A stretch of 64,000 nucleotides of DNA from Capsicum annuum. Lineage: Eukaryota; Streptophyta; Magnoliopsida; Solanales; Solanaceae. How positions within the stretch are numbered: the first letter of the stretch is position 1; each line of letters opens with the position of its first letter. The stretch is taken from contig NC_061114.1 in the NCBI RefSeq assembly GCF_002878395.1, positions 149,393,836 to 149,457,835 on the forward strand, read 5' to 3'. Below the pieces are notes generated by a model, which was given only the letters and a program-made list of their open reading frames with translations, ran no database searches and had not been told where the DNA came from. Below are positions 1-9,820 of the stretch, piece after piece. Made by a program: the position numbers and the translations under genes.

Positions 1-868
1 TGATAGATCTGACAATGGGACTTATAATAATAAATTTTATAACTGTGTAGGATCCCAAAAATCAACTAACTCAAGTAAGTCGACCAAAAAGAGTAACTAC
101 AGTCATAATAGGAAATATTATAGTTGTAACAACTCTCAGTGGTCGACTAACTCCAGTGAGTAGTGAGTCGACTAAAGGAATTGGTCACAGTTTTAATTCC
201 TATGACACATCTACTGAAAATATTATATTTTATGTTATCATTGTGGTAAGCTTAGACATAAATATTATAACTGTTGATTTTGATCTAGAAATCCTCGCAA
301 GTGGATTTAAAGACCCAAAACTAAATCAACAAATCCAAGAACTAACCATGAGGGGCCTAAGAGTGCTTGAGTACCTAGGAATAAGTAATACAATTGATTT
401 GTAAGAACTTTACTCAAAATGTAAAGGGAAAATGATATCTCAACAAGTGGAGGTTCAGTTCACAAGAACAAAAGACTAACTGATTTTAATAAAGTTGATG
501 GATTTACCATCACTAAGACTGATCAGCCAAACTGATTCCTCCCAAGATCAAATTGAACTTGGAACAACACCAAATAAATATAGAAGTAATCACAATCACT
601 CAAAAAGGTCTCTTCACAAAGCCGTGAATGCATGAAAATGCAAAAGTTGCTGGCTTAAAGGAAAAAATAAAATCAGGTTTTAAATATCCCATGCTTACTC
701 ATCATGATTTGAAACTTCAAAAGATCTTTCCTTTTTTCTTCAAGCTTGGTAAGAAATATTGAGCTTCTTTTTCATAAATTTTTATATAACTTCTTTATCA
801 AAAGATTTTTTTGGGGAATGTTATTATTGTCTTATGCAAGGAATATTCTAACCCAACACAATAAATTG
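1..868. other. degenerate DNA upstream of copia pol remnant; not assignable
   Basis: No domain can be read here. By position it should be the integrase to reverse transcriptase part of copia element A, whose RT end begins at 869, but I could not align any motif. Short open stretches (156-404, 746-868) carry no recognisable signature. GTCGAC-containing motifs recur near 78-84, 140-146 and 166-172; similar GTCGAC/GTCGA motifs occur near the end of the A 3' LTR at about 32730-32750, weakly supporting common origin. Confidence 0.3.
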
Positions 869-1422
869 GAAATGATCTTGACAAGAGAATTAACACTCTC
901 GTTGGGACTACAAATACTTCAGTCGGCTGAAGAAATCTTCCTTGATCAAAATAATCTCTTGGAGCTCATTGAAATGTCTGGTATTCCATAGTGAGTACTT
1001 ATTAAATATTTGCATGACTATTGATGAAAATATTTTCGTTTGAGTGGCTCTCCTCTTTACCTTATAGCTGGTCAACTGGGTATACTAGTTAATGCATGTG
1101 TATACATTATTTCTGTTAAAAGGATCATTAAAAAATTGTATGGAACCATATTTTGTGTGTTTTCATACTCTAAATAATTTATTTTGAAAAGTCCTTTAGA
1201 TGCAGATTATGCAAAGTCAAGGATATTGAAAAAGGCACCATTGGCTAATAGGGAATTCTCCCATATTGTGGAATAGTAAGTAACATATATGTGGTTCTCT
1301 CTCTACCACTAAACCTAAATATATTGCTATTAACCTATGCTGTGTTTAATTTATATGGATACGATTTGCTTAGTGATTATGATATCTTTTAAAATAATGT
1401 GAAATTCTTCGCAATAATTTTA
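869..1422 (+). pseudogene. Ty1/copia pol remnant: end of reverse transcriptase through RNase H
   Basis: The frame from 869 reads EMILTRELTLSLGLQILQ, matching the family block normally read as E-M-x-M-I-G-E-L-T-F-F-L-G-L-Q-I at the C-terminal side of copia RT. About 120 bp later a second frame gives VKRIIKKLYGTI (about 1112-1147), then DADYA (1199-1213), then W-x-S-K (1269-1280) and SLSTT..YIA (about 1298-1330), the successive landmarks of copia RNase H. Roughly 80 bp between RT and RNase H are missing, and stops and frameshifts abound. The remnant runs into the insertion site of element H; short coding similarity appears to resume after 9820. It is the pol end of element A. The lineage (SIRE/Maximus-like) is inferred from LTR style and the long post-pol region. 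Confidence 0.75.
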
Positions 1423-1427
1423 GTATC

Positions 1428-3008
1428 TGATATGATATAAAAATATAGAACTTTTGACGCTTAAATCGAGGAAAATATTCAAGTTTCTTAGGTTTTTTTG
1501 TTAGATATGAAGTGTTTGGGTATGTTTTGCTGAAAACTAAGTTTTGAATGATAAGTTCATGAAAAAAGGTGAAAAATAGAGTTTCTGGATACTTAATTGA
1601 TCAATTTTGGGTATTCGTGATACTTTCCAGATGTTTGGGACCAAAGTATGTGTTGAAAGTTTAAGATCTTATGCTTGGTTGCAAGTATTGGAAGGCCTGG
1701 CACTTACCTATGTCTATATTTGGACCACATGTAGAACATATGGTCTAATAAGACTGAGGCAAGTACCAAAATTAAAGATCTCGAGGACAAATGAGATAAA
1801 AAATAACTTGCGGCACTTACTTATGCCAATATGTGGACTGTATGCAGCACATATGGGCCGCATGGGTAAGGTAAGTACCAGAAGTCCAAAATCCCAAGAG
1901 CAGAAGCTACAGGAAATTTTTCCTGCACAAGTAGGAGTCTACATGTGCCTAGCCTCAGGCTACATGTGGTACATGCGCTCAAGGCGAGGTCGTATGTGAA
2001 AACCACAAGTGGCCATCAACCCTTTTTTGTCCTTTTTCATTCAGGCTTTGATTTTAGAGTTTCCTTGTGTACTATAATTGCCCCTTATGTGTTTCTTAGT
2101 AGAAGTAACAAACTCCTGATACTTACAAACATATTTTGAGATTCAATTTTGTCCTTAAAATTCCCTTGTATTGATTTTGGTTGATTAATTCAGTTAAAGT
2201 TTTAGGTTTTTACTTGTGATTATCATCATTTTATCTAATGCTTTCAATTATTAATGTTGTTGATTACTTTACAAAAATGAGCGGCTAATAACCCTTCTTT
2301 AGGGTTGTGGAAACCCAGGTGCATTGACAAAGTAGGGGAAGTGCTATTGTTTTTCTGAACTGATACCCATACATGCATTGTATTATCTTCACTTTAATAG
2401 ATATCTTAGCGGTTGAAAACATTAGGATACCACATAGATTATTGTTACTTTCTCCAAAAGAGGAGTAATGGCTAGGAAAAGATAATTACAATAATAGTTT
2501 GAAGTTTACCTATCAATTCATGCTACTAGGTATTATCTAAGTAAGATGATTAGCTTTCATATAATAACTAGAGACTCAAAAGGTAATGGTTAACTGGGAT
2601 CAAGATAAGGGTTAGAAAGGCGATATCCTGAGACTCAAAAGTTAAAGGGTGAAATCTATCTGCTCGTCTAAAAGACTGTAGATGGTACATAACTTATTAA
2701 ATTCTGCATGCAAGGTATGGGGTTGGATCAATAAAGCACGATAAGCCTACAGAGTTGAGAAGATAAGGAAAAACACAATCCTAGTGTTCACCTATGACTG
2801 ATTACAACTGAAGTTGATATTCGCCACTTGTTCGATATTTCCACTCAAAGCCCCCTATTTATTTTTCCAACTTTGCCCGTTGATTACAACAGCTGAGAGC
2901 CATGATTTCACGTATTCCCTTGGAATTCGACCCCAATATTTTTTGGGTTACTATATTTGACAGTGGCTACATAATTTTTAGAGTGAAGGTGTAGCTTGAG
3001 TGTTATCA
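1428..3008 (+). repeat. 5' LTR of element H
   Basis: Begins TGATATGATA and ends GTTATCA; matches 8231-9815 along its length. The segment 1701-1880 holds the two palindromic CACATGTG modules described separately, more eroded than in the 3' LTR. The promoter box at 2073-2080 reads TATAATTG, whereas the 3' LTR has TATAAATA, so this copy is probably a weak or dead promoter. The open frame 1607-1999 is LTR sequence, not a gene. Confidence 0.88.
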
Positions 3009-3013
3009 AATTT

Positions 3014-3031
3014 TAGCATCATTGTCAGGGA
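3014..3031 (+). other. primer-binding site of H, tRNA-Asp type
   Basis: TAGCATCATTGTCAGGGA lies five bases after the LTR. It equals the Athila/Tat-type site TGGCGCCATTGCCGGGGA with five G-to-A or C-to-T changes, as expected from decay of methylated DNA. Confidence 0.75.
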
Positions 3032-3194
3032 ATACGGTGTTGAATTGTGAATTAAAGTTGTTGCAGTTTTTGGATCTTTTTGTTTTTATGTTTAGTTAGG
3101 TATATGTTAGCGTGTGCCTAGAATATAGAGTAGAGGCAATACCTTCCTCATATTAAATCCTAATCCAGAGAGGATCTTTCAAACACCTAGTAGG

Positions 3195-4468
3195 ATGACG
3201 AAACCAATAAGAGATGATATTCCTAAAGGGGTTCGTATTGATGTGCCTCTTTCTCCTACTGAAGGAGTTTAGGATATTGTTTACTAGCAGACGGAGGTGT
3301 TTTTAGCATAAGCCTCTAATAAGAGGAGAGCAGTATAAAAAGCTCAGTGGATAGCTCGGGAGGTAGAGTTAGCTGAGCAGAGACAAGCAGTAGACCATCG
3401 AGCAGCACTTAATAAAAATCAAAATAGAGTCAGATAAGGTTATCCTCAAGTAATCCCAGCATATCAGTATGTGCAGCAGTATAAGTATGATGAAGAAAAT
3501 TTGAGGTATATTGAGCCAGCAGATACTGGGGCCATTATTCCTCCTATTTTATTCCTAGGCATTAAGTTTGACATAACGAACCTAATGATCCAGCTTTTAA
3601 ATCTGTAGGGTGCATTTGTTGGTTTGCCTATAGATGATGCAAACATGCACCTTGTGAATTTTATTGGGATATGTAGCTTGTATACAAACCTAGGGATGAA
3701 TTAAGAAGTGCTTAGACTGCAGTTGTTCCCCTTCTCACTTACTAGAGAAGCAACTTTAAGGCTAGGGTAACTGCCAAGAGGACCTATCACTATATGAAAT
3801 GAGTTACGAAGGCAATTCTTGAATTGGTTTTTTTCTTCATCCAGAATATATGTACAAGCCATGGTTTAGGTTCAAGAAGAAGCTGAGTATGATACCCAAC
3901 CATTAGATATCAGGAACAAGACTTTTAGAGATATTCTATAGAGCCTTGACCATCAGTTCCAGAGTCATGACAGACACCATCTCTGGAGAAGCTTTTATAA
4001 GACTAAGTTAGGAGGCAACTTTCGAGATGCTAGATCATATCTAATCACTAACTGAGGATGGAAAACTCGAGAGACTGAGAGGGGATCTAGCACATATGCT
4101 ATTGCTGCCTCCTATGACCAGAAAGTAGCTGATGATTCAGTAACACAAGAGATTGTACTGTTAAGAATTGATCTTGGGTTATTGGTAAAGTATTTTGTAG
4201 CTGCAAGTTTCAAGAAAGTTAATGCATTAGGAGTACAAGATTCAGCTTCCAAAGCTTATGAGTCATACTTAGAGGAGAAAGCAAACTATCTAGATCATCA
4301 ATTGGTATTTTTCAAACCTAACGGAAAGGGAACCAAGGTCAGAACTATTATTATGGATACAGAGATAGAATTAAAGAAAGAGATAGTGACTAGAGAAAGA
4401 AAAAAGACTACACAGAGAATGAAGATCGATATATTCCACCTGGAAGAAAAAATGCAAAATCAAGAATA
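3195..4468 (+). pseudogene. gag pseudogene of H
   Basis: Starts at an ATG reading MTKPIRDDIPKG. In the same general frame, about 140-190 codons in, come DDANMHLVNFIGIC, then RLQLFPFSLTREATLRL and a WFFSSS block, the core of the Athila-type retrotransposon gag domain (usually H-L-x-x-F through L-F-P-F-S-L to F-F-P-x-S). At least ten in-frame stops, mostly TAG or TAA where Q or W is expected, make it dead. The 95-codon stretch 4182-4469 is the last open part, lysine and glutamate rich. Structural capsid role in the cytoplasm is known for the family. Confidence 0.75.
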
Positions 4469-5099
4469 GAAGAGATACTGACTAAGCTGGTAAAGGGTCA
4501 AGAAAATCAAGATATTAGTCTTAAGGAGATTAAGGCTGACATTTTAGGCTTGGACCAAAAGGTTGAATCCCATACCATTGCTATCGACCAGTTGGAGTAA
4601 CAGGTTAGACAAATATCAACAACACTGAACTAGAGGTAGCCAGATACCCTTCCTAGCAACACTGTTCAAAATCTCAAAAATGATAGTCATGTTCTTGACA
4701 TTACCACAAAGAGTGGTATGACTACTTTGGAGTCCCTTTATCTACTACAAAAGTGACAAGACATGATGAGGCTTTTATTGATGAGATACTTGTTGTGGAG
4801 TCAGGAAAGTCAATAGATAGTAATGATACAGTTGGTAAGAAAAGAGCCAAGGTTTCAGTTGTTGAGCAGGAAATAAGACAAATTCTAAGACCACCCTTAC
4901 CTTTTTGTCAGTATCTAAACTAGAAAAAAGAAGGAAGAAAATTCAAGCGATTCATTAAGATTTTGAAAAAGTTAAGCTTGAATATTCCTCAACTTGAGGC
5001 ATTGGAGTAGATGCTTTGATTTGCCAGGTTTATGAAGCAATTAGTCACAAATAAGAAAGGAGACATGATTGAGGATATTGATGGCTTGCACCACTGTAG

Positions 5100-5617
5100 T
5101 GTAATTACTACTAGGTTTCTATCCCAAAAAAGGGTGATCCCAGAGCATTCACTAAACCATGCACTATTAGGTCATCTCGGTTTGCCATAGCCTTATGTGA
5201 ATTAGGAGTTAGTATAATTTGATATCACTGTCTTTATTCAAGCAATTGGGCTTGAACCCTCTAGAACCGATTGCAATACGACTATTGATGGCTGACCGCA
5301 CGGTAAAGAAACCCATGGGCATTTTGTTTGATGTGATTGTATGAGTGGACAAATTCATCTTTTCGGCTAACTTTGTCATTATCGATTGTGAGGTTGACAC
5401 TGAGATGCCCATCATATTGGGTAGTCTATTTATGACCACGAGTAGAGTGATGGTTGACATGGAGAAAGAAAAGCTAAAATTTAGAGTCAATGGTGAGGAG
5501 GCCACATTCAACATCCAAAATTTAATCAAGCAGTCAATCGATATGAGGGTGGTGTCGATGATAGATTATATTGATGACCCAAGAGGGTACTTCTATCGAT
5601 ATTTTGATGAATTCTAA
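5100..5617 (+). pseudogene. retropepsin-like protease remnant of H
   Basis: The C-terminal half is open (5345-5617): IIDCEVDTEMPIILGSLFM followed by MVDMEKEKLKFRVNGEE matches the Athila-type aspartic protease block with the hydrophobic-hydrophobic-G motif. Upstream, the catalytic loop reads A-L-C-E-L-G-V-S-I at 5190-5216; the family has D-L-G, so the catalytic aspartate is replaced by glutamate (GAA at 5199-5201). Stops and frameshifts separate the halves. The protein ends at TAA 5615-5617 and no RT follows, whereas in autonomous relatives RT continues in frame. Confidence 0.75.
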
Positions 5618-5761
5618 GTAATCAAGGTACCCACATCATGTTGCTATATTAAATCAAGCGCTACATGAGAGGAAACCCATGGACTTGTTAATAAAGTCTA
5701 AGTAACCAACATAACCACGTCGTGCCGCGATGTTAAATCAAGCACTGGTGGGAGGCAACCC
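5613..5761 (+). repeat. duplicated post-protease motif of H (GGGAGGCAACCC type)
   Basis: Two related copies, 5613-5679 and 5698-5761, each run from CTAAGTAA through a TTAAATCAAGCRCT core to a G-rich/AACCCA end. The second keeps the small hairpin GGGAGGCAACCC; the first has decayed to GAGGAAACCC. Sequences of this kind follow the coding region in many plant Athila/Tat elements. Here the unit is tandemly doubled. Confidence 0.6.
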
Positions 5762-8220
5762 ACTATTTTAGATTTCACTTTTTTTTTGTTTTTCTTTTGT
5801 AGGTTTATAGCTTATAGACTTACCCAGAATATGGTAAGACTGCTACATGCATAAATTTCTATGTAAGGGGATTGTGTGACTAACCCATTCGGATCATGAG
5901 TCCCACACGAGCTAGGTAAAGTGAGATATAAATTGAAAATATGAAATATTAAGGAAGAGTGTAGAAAGATGTGGACTTTGGCACATAATCATACTTTTGG
6001 AACCATAAACTCAAGTTACGAGACCATAAGTAGCTGGGAAAATATCAAAATGCCATGTATAGAATATAGAAAAGTAGGCCAAAAATTCAGGACCATATGC
6101 GCCCTGCACAAGCAGGTCGCATGTGGCACATACGCTACATGGCAGGCCACATGTGACAGCTGCATGTGTGTGCCGTAGGTACCTTACTTATGGGCTTAAA
6201 TTTTAATTAAAACTTTAAGCCCACCAATGCAAATTTAAGACCTAATTCAGCCCCTCCTCAATAATTACAGGCACATCATAATGCTTTTGAGAGATATGTT
6301 ACATCTGGATTTATAGAAAGAGATGTCAAATCTAGCCCAGATAAAAAAGGAATGGATGTATTGTGAGTAGAGGTACTCTCTCTTACAGAGAGCCATATGG
6401 AAGCCACTCCTTAAGTCATACCCCTAATGGTCTAAATGCAACCTCCATGTGTACCCAGATATTTTAATTTCTTTATGGTAGATGACGAGGAGGTCTAGGA
6501 AGTTGGGACCAAGAGAGGACACATAGGAGATCTGCAGGATCTAGATATGTCATATAATTAGGCCTTTACAAAGTCCAGACATGATTTGATGGTCTCTGCA
6601 GTTGTTGAGAGGCAGAGGCATGAAACAATTACAGCTGGTGCATCTTATAGCAGTGAACTGCCACTAATACCACCTCTGTCAGTTGATATGCCCCCATATG
6701 GGGATTCTCATGATATGGACACTTATTGTATACCAGGTATGTCCCCATTCACTTTGTATTATATTATTTTAGTGCACTAGGGTTAGTGCATAATTTTTAG
6801 TTGAGGGTGGGGTATACCATAGCGGTTGCAGGTTTTTGTCGTCGTGCTTTTTTTCTTATCAGTTGTGGTATGATTTTAGAACCGACATATCTATATTAAA
6901 AATTGTGTCATATTATGTTTTGTTTTTGTTTAGTTAGGAGATTTTTAAGTATTTAGGGTAGTTGTCATATTTTTTTTATATTTTTGAGGAAAAATGATGC
7001 TCCTCCAAAATTTTATTTGAGAATTGTGTGAACATTATAGATCTTGCTATAAAATTAGGATTAGGGACATAATAATCAGTTTCTAACAATTACATGAACC
7101 AGATAGGTAGTGTCTTGTAATATTGACTCTGTGCCATGTGTGTGTGAGATGATACTTAGTTCCTTTTGTGTGTTCAATTCATAACTTGCCCGGTTAGTCT
7201 TGCCTAGGTTGTAGGATAGTCGATTATGAAAGGATCATAGGATGCTTTTTATTTTAGTCCACTTTTAGCTTAAATTACCTTTCCTATGTGAAGTAGTATC
7301 CCTCGATCCCTGTTTTGAGCCTTAAAGCCTATTTTTCTTGTTTTACCGATCACCTTCCCATTTGTGCTGCAATCACCTATTTTTGCCCATTCTTCTTTAG
7401 ATATTGTACACCTCAACTCAAGGAAATCATCTAAGTTGAAGGTGGCTATCATAGGGGTGTGTGATGTAAAGAGGGTATGTAGTAGGGTAAAATAAGAGAA
7501 AAATAGTAGGGATGGGTATGGTAGAAAAATAAAAGAAAATTTATAAAAAAAAGTGACAAAGAAAGAATGAAAAACCACAACCAACCTGAATGTGGAATAA
7601 AGAATAAAAAGGGAGAAATAAGGGTAGAATAAAAATAACATTAGATAATAAGTGAGACCCCAAGGTTAGTGTAGTGCTAAGGAGGCGTAGTCACTTGATA
7701 TATCCATATGTGTCGTACCAACCCCCAAGCCTACATTACAAGCTGAGAAAAGTCTTAGAGTGATCCTAACTTGACTATCTGAAAACTAAGGTAAAGAAAA
7801 TAAGGGCATGCCTATGGTATTTGATATACATTTATTTGAACTTCTCTTTTGAGTGTGAGTGTTTTTTGAATGTCCCTACATTGATATGCATTATTTCATA
7901 TGAGTGAGTGGGGCATCTTTGTTGTGAGGTCACATGAGTCATATTGCTAGCTATTTATGTGTTTGAGTAATGTAACTTGTACATATGCATGGTTGTCTAT
8001 TTTTAATATAGTGGCATACCTTTATCCTATTGTGTCACATTGTCGCACTTCATATTTGTACACAGTTGGTTTGGAAAAGTGAGATAGGAGAGGGTGGCAT
8101 GATTTGTGCTTAAAGTGTTGATTGATTGTCTTGAATAGCTTAGAACCTCCTAATTAAGCGTCGTGTTTTGTATTATGTTATTTTGTTGAGTTGTGTTTCC
8201 TGAATACATACAAATGTTCT
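5762..8220 (+). other. 3' internal region of H, no coding domain recognised
   Basis: Contains a poly-T tract (5780-5795), a block dense in GCATGTGG/CACATGTG words (6090-6176) resembling the LTR palindromes, and possible protein-like debris around 6265-6360 and 6586-6780 that I cannot assign. The minus-strand open frame 7270-7641 is low-complexity T-rich sequence and not credible. The env-like or post-pol region of Athila elements lies in this position. Confidence 0.45.
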
Positions 8221-8230
8221 AAGTTGAGGG
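8221..8230 (+). other. polypurine tract of H
   Basis: AAGTTGAGGG directly precedes the TG of the 3' LTR, the usual site of plus-strand priming. Confidence 0.6.
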
Positions 8231-8506
8231 TGTTGATGTGCTAAAGAAATATAGCACTTTCGATGATTAAAATGAGAAAAATATGCAAGTTTCTTAGGCT
8301 GTTTTGTTAGATATGATGCATTTTGGGTATGTTTTGCAGGAAACTAGGTTTTTGATGCTAAGTTCATGAAAAAAATGGGAAATGGAGTTTTCGGCTACTT
8401 GGTTGATCAATTTTGGGTATTTATGACACTTTTCAGATGTTTGTGACCAAAGCTTGTATTGAAAGTCGAAGATTTTAAGCTTTGTTACAAGTATTAGAAG
8501 GCCTGG

Positions 8507-8686
8507 CACTTACCTATGTCTATACGTGGACCACATGTATCACATGTGGTCTGTATAATACTAAGGTAAGTAATGGAATTGAATATCTTGAGGGAAAAAG
8601 AGCTGAAAAATAACTTTCAGCACTTACCGATGCCCATATGTGGACCACATTTACCACATGTGGGCCACATGTGAGTAAGGTAAGCG
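8507..8686 (+). promoter_or_regulatory. twin palindromic CACATGTG modules in U3 of H
   Basis: Module 1 (8507-8570) opens with CACTTACC and closes with AAGGTAAG; its centre is a perfect 10-bp inverted repeat GACCACATGT-atc-ACATGTGGTC (8529-8551). Module 2 (8621-8686) again opens with CACTTACC, has CCATATGTGG/CCACATGTGG arms, and closes with AGGTAAG. CACATGTG contains the E-box core CANNTG, so binding by bHLH factors is possible but only inferred. Confidence 0.5.
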
Positions 8687-8880
8687 CCAAAAGTCCAAAA
8701 TCCTGAGAGCAAAAGCTGCAGGAAATTTTTCCTGCACATGTAGGTGTCTATATGCTCCCAGCCTTAGGTCGCATGTCGCATATGCGCCCAAGTCCCGGTC
8801 GTATGTGGACACCACATGCGGCCACCGACCTTTTTTGTCCTTTTTCATCCGGGCTTTGATTTTAAGGTTTCCTCCTGTAC

Positions 8881-8888
8881 TATAAATA
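8881..8888 (+). promoter_or_regulatory. TATA box in 3' LTR of H
   Basis: TATAAATA about 200 bp downstream of the palindrome modules; the matching site in the 5' LTR (2073-2080) is TATAATTG. Confidence 0.5.
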
Positions 8889-9820
8889 TCCTTTATATGT
8901 TTCTTAGTAGAAGTAATGCACTCTTGATACTTACAAACATCTTTTGATTTTGATATTCAATTTTGGTCTTGGAATTCTCTTGTATTAATTTTGGTTGATT
9001 AATTTAGTTAAAGTTTTGGGTCTTTTACTTGTGATTATTGTGATTTCATCTTATGCTTTTAATCATGAATGTTTTTATTACTACACAATCATGAGCAGCT
9101 AATATAACCCTTAGTTAGGGTTGTGGAAACCCTGGTGGATTGACGAAGGAAAGTGCTATTATGGTTCTAAATCGATACCCATGCATGCATTGTATTATCT
9201 TCACTTTAATGGATATCTTAGCAATTACAAATGTTATGATCCTACCTAAAATATTGCTACTTACTCCAAAAGAGGAGTAGTGACTAGGAAAAGATAATTA
9301 CAAAAGTAATTTGAAGTTTAGTTGTCGATCCACTCTACTAGGTATTATCTAAGTAAGATGGTTATCTTTAATCTAATAACTAGAGATTCCAAAAGTAATA
9401 TTTAACTGGGATCAAGATAAGGGTTAGTAAGGCGTCATCCTAAAACTTAAAAGGTAAAGGGTGAAATCCATCTGCTCGTCCAAAACACTGAAGATGGTAC
9501 ATAACTTATCAGATTCTGCATGCAAGACATCGGGTTGGTTCAATTATATACGATAGGCCTACAGAGTTGAGAAGCTAGGGGAAAACACAATCCTAATGTT
9601 TACCTACGACTTATTATAACCGACGTTGATATTCGCCACTTATTCGATATTGCTACTCAAAACCCCCACTTTTCCAATTCTACCCATTGATTACAACAGC
9701 TGAGCGACATGATTCCACCTATTCCCTTGTGATTCAACCCCAACTTTTGTTGGGTTACTATATTTGATAGAGACTATATAATCTTCAGAGTGAAGGTATA
9801 GCTTGGGCGTTATCAGTATC

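Larger units (their letters stand above)
1428..9815 (+). mobile_element. Athila-like Ty3/gypsy LTR element H, gag-protease only
   Basis: Two direct LTRs of about 1.58 kb bound an internal region of 5.2 kb. The element is flanked by a perfect 5-bp duplication GTATC (1423-1427 and 9816-9820), which fixes both ends. A primer-binding site of the tRNA-Asp type follows the 5' LTR and a short purine tract precedes the 3' LTR. The internal region has a decayed gag and a retropepsin but no readable reverse transcriptase, RNase H or integrase, although 2.6 kb follow the protease. LTR copies differ at many positions, so the insertion is old. It interrupts the RNase H region of copia element A. Non-autonomous status is inferred; loss by decay rather than ancestral absence cannot be excluded, but no RT-like block survives. 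Confidence 0.88.
8231..9815 (+). repeat. 3' LTR of element H
   Basis: Runs TGTTGATGTG to GCGTTATCA. Keeps a TATAAATA box (8881-8888) preceded by the palindrome modules in U3, so this copy looks the more intact promoter. Right TSD GTATC follows at 9816-9820. Confidence 0.88.

Noticed and set aside
1607..1999. 130-codon plus-strand frame
   Set aside because: Lies wholly in the U3 of the H 5' LTR; the paired LTR does not keep the frame.
7270..7641. 123-codon minus-strand frame
   Set aside because: Phenylalanine/leucine-rich translation of an A-rich strand inside element H; no domain.
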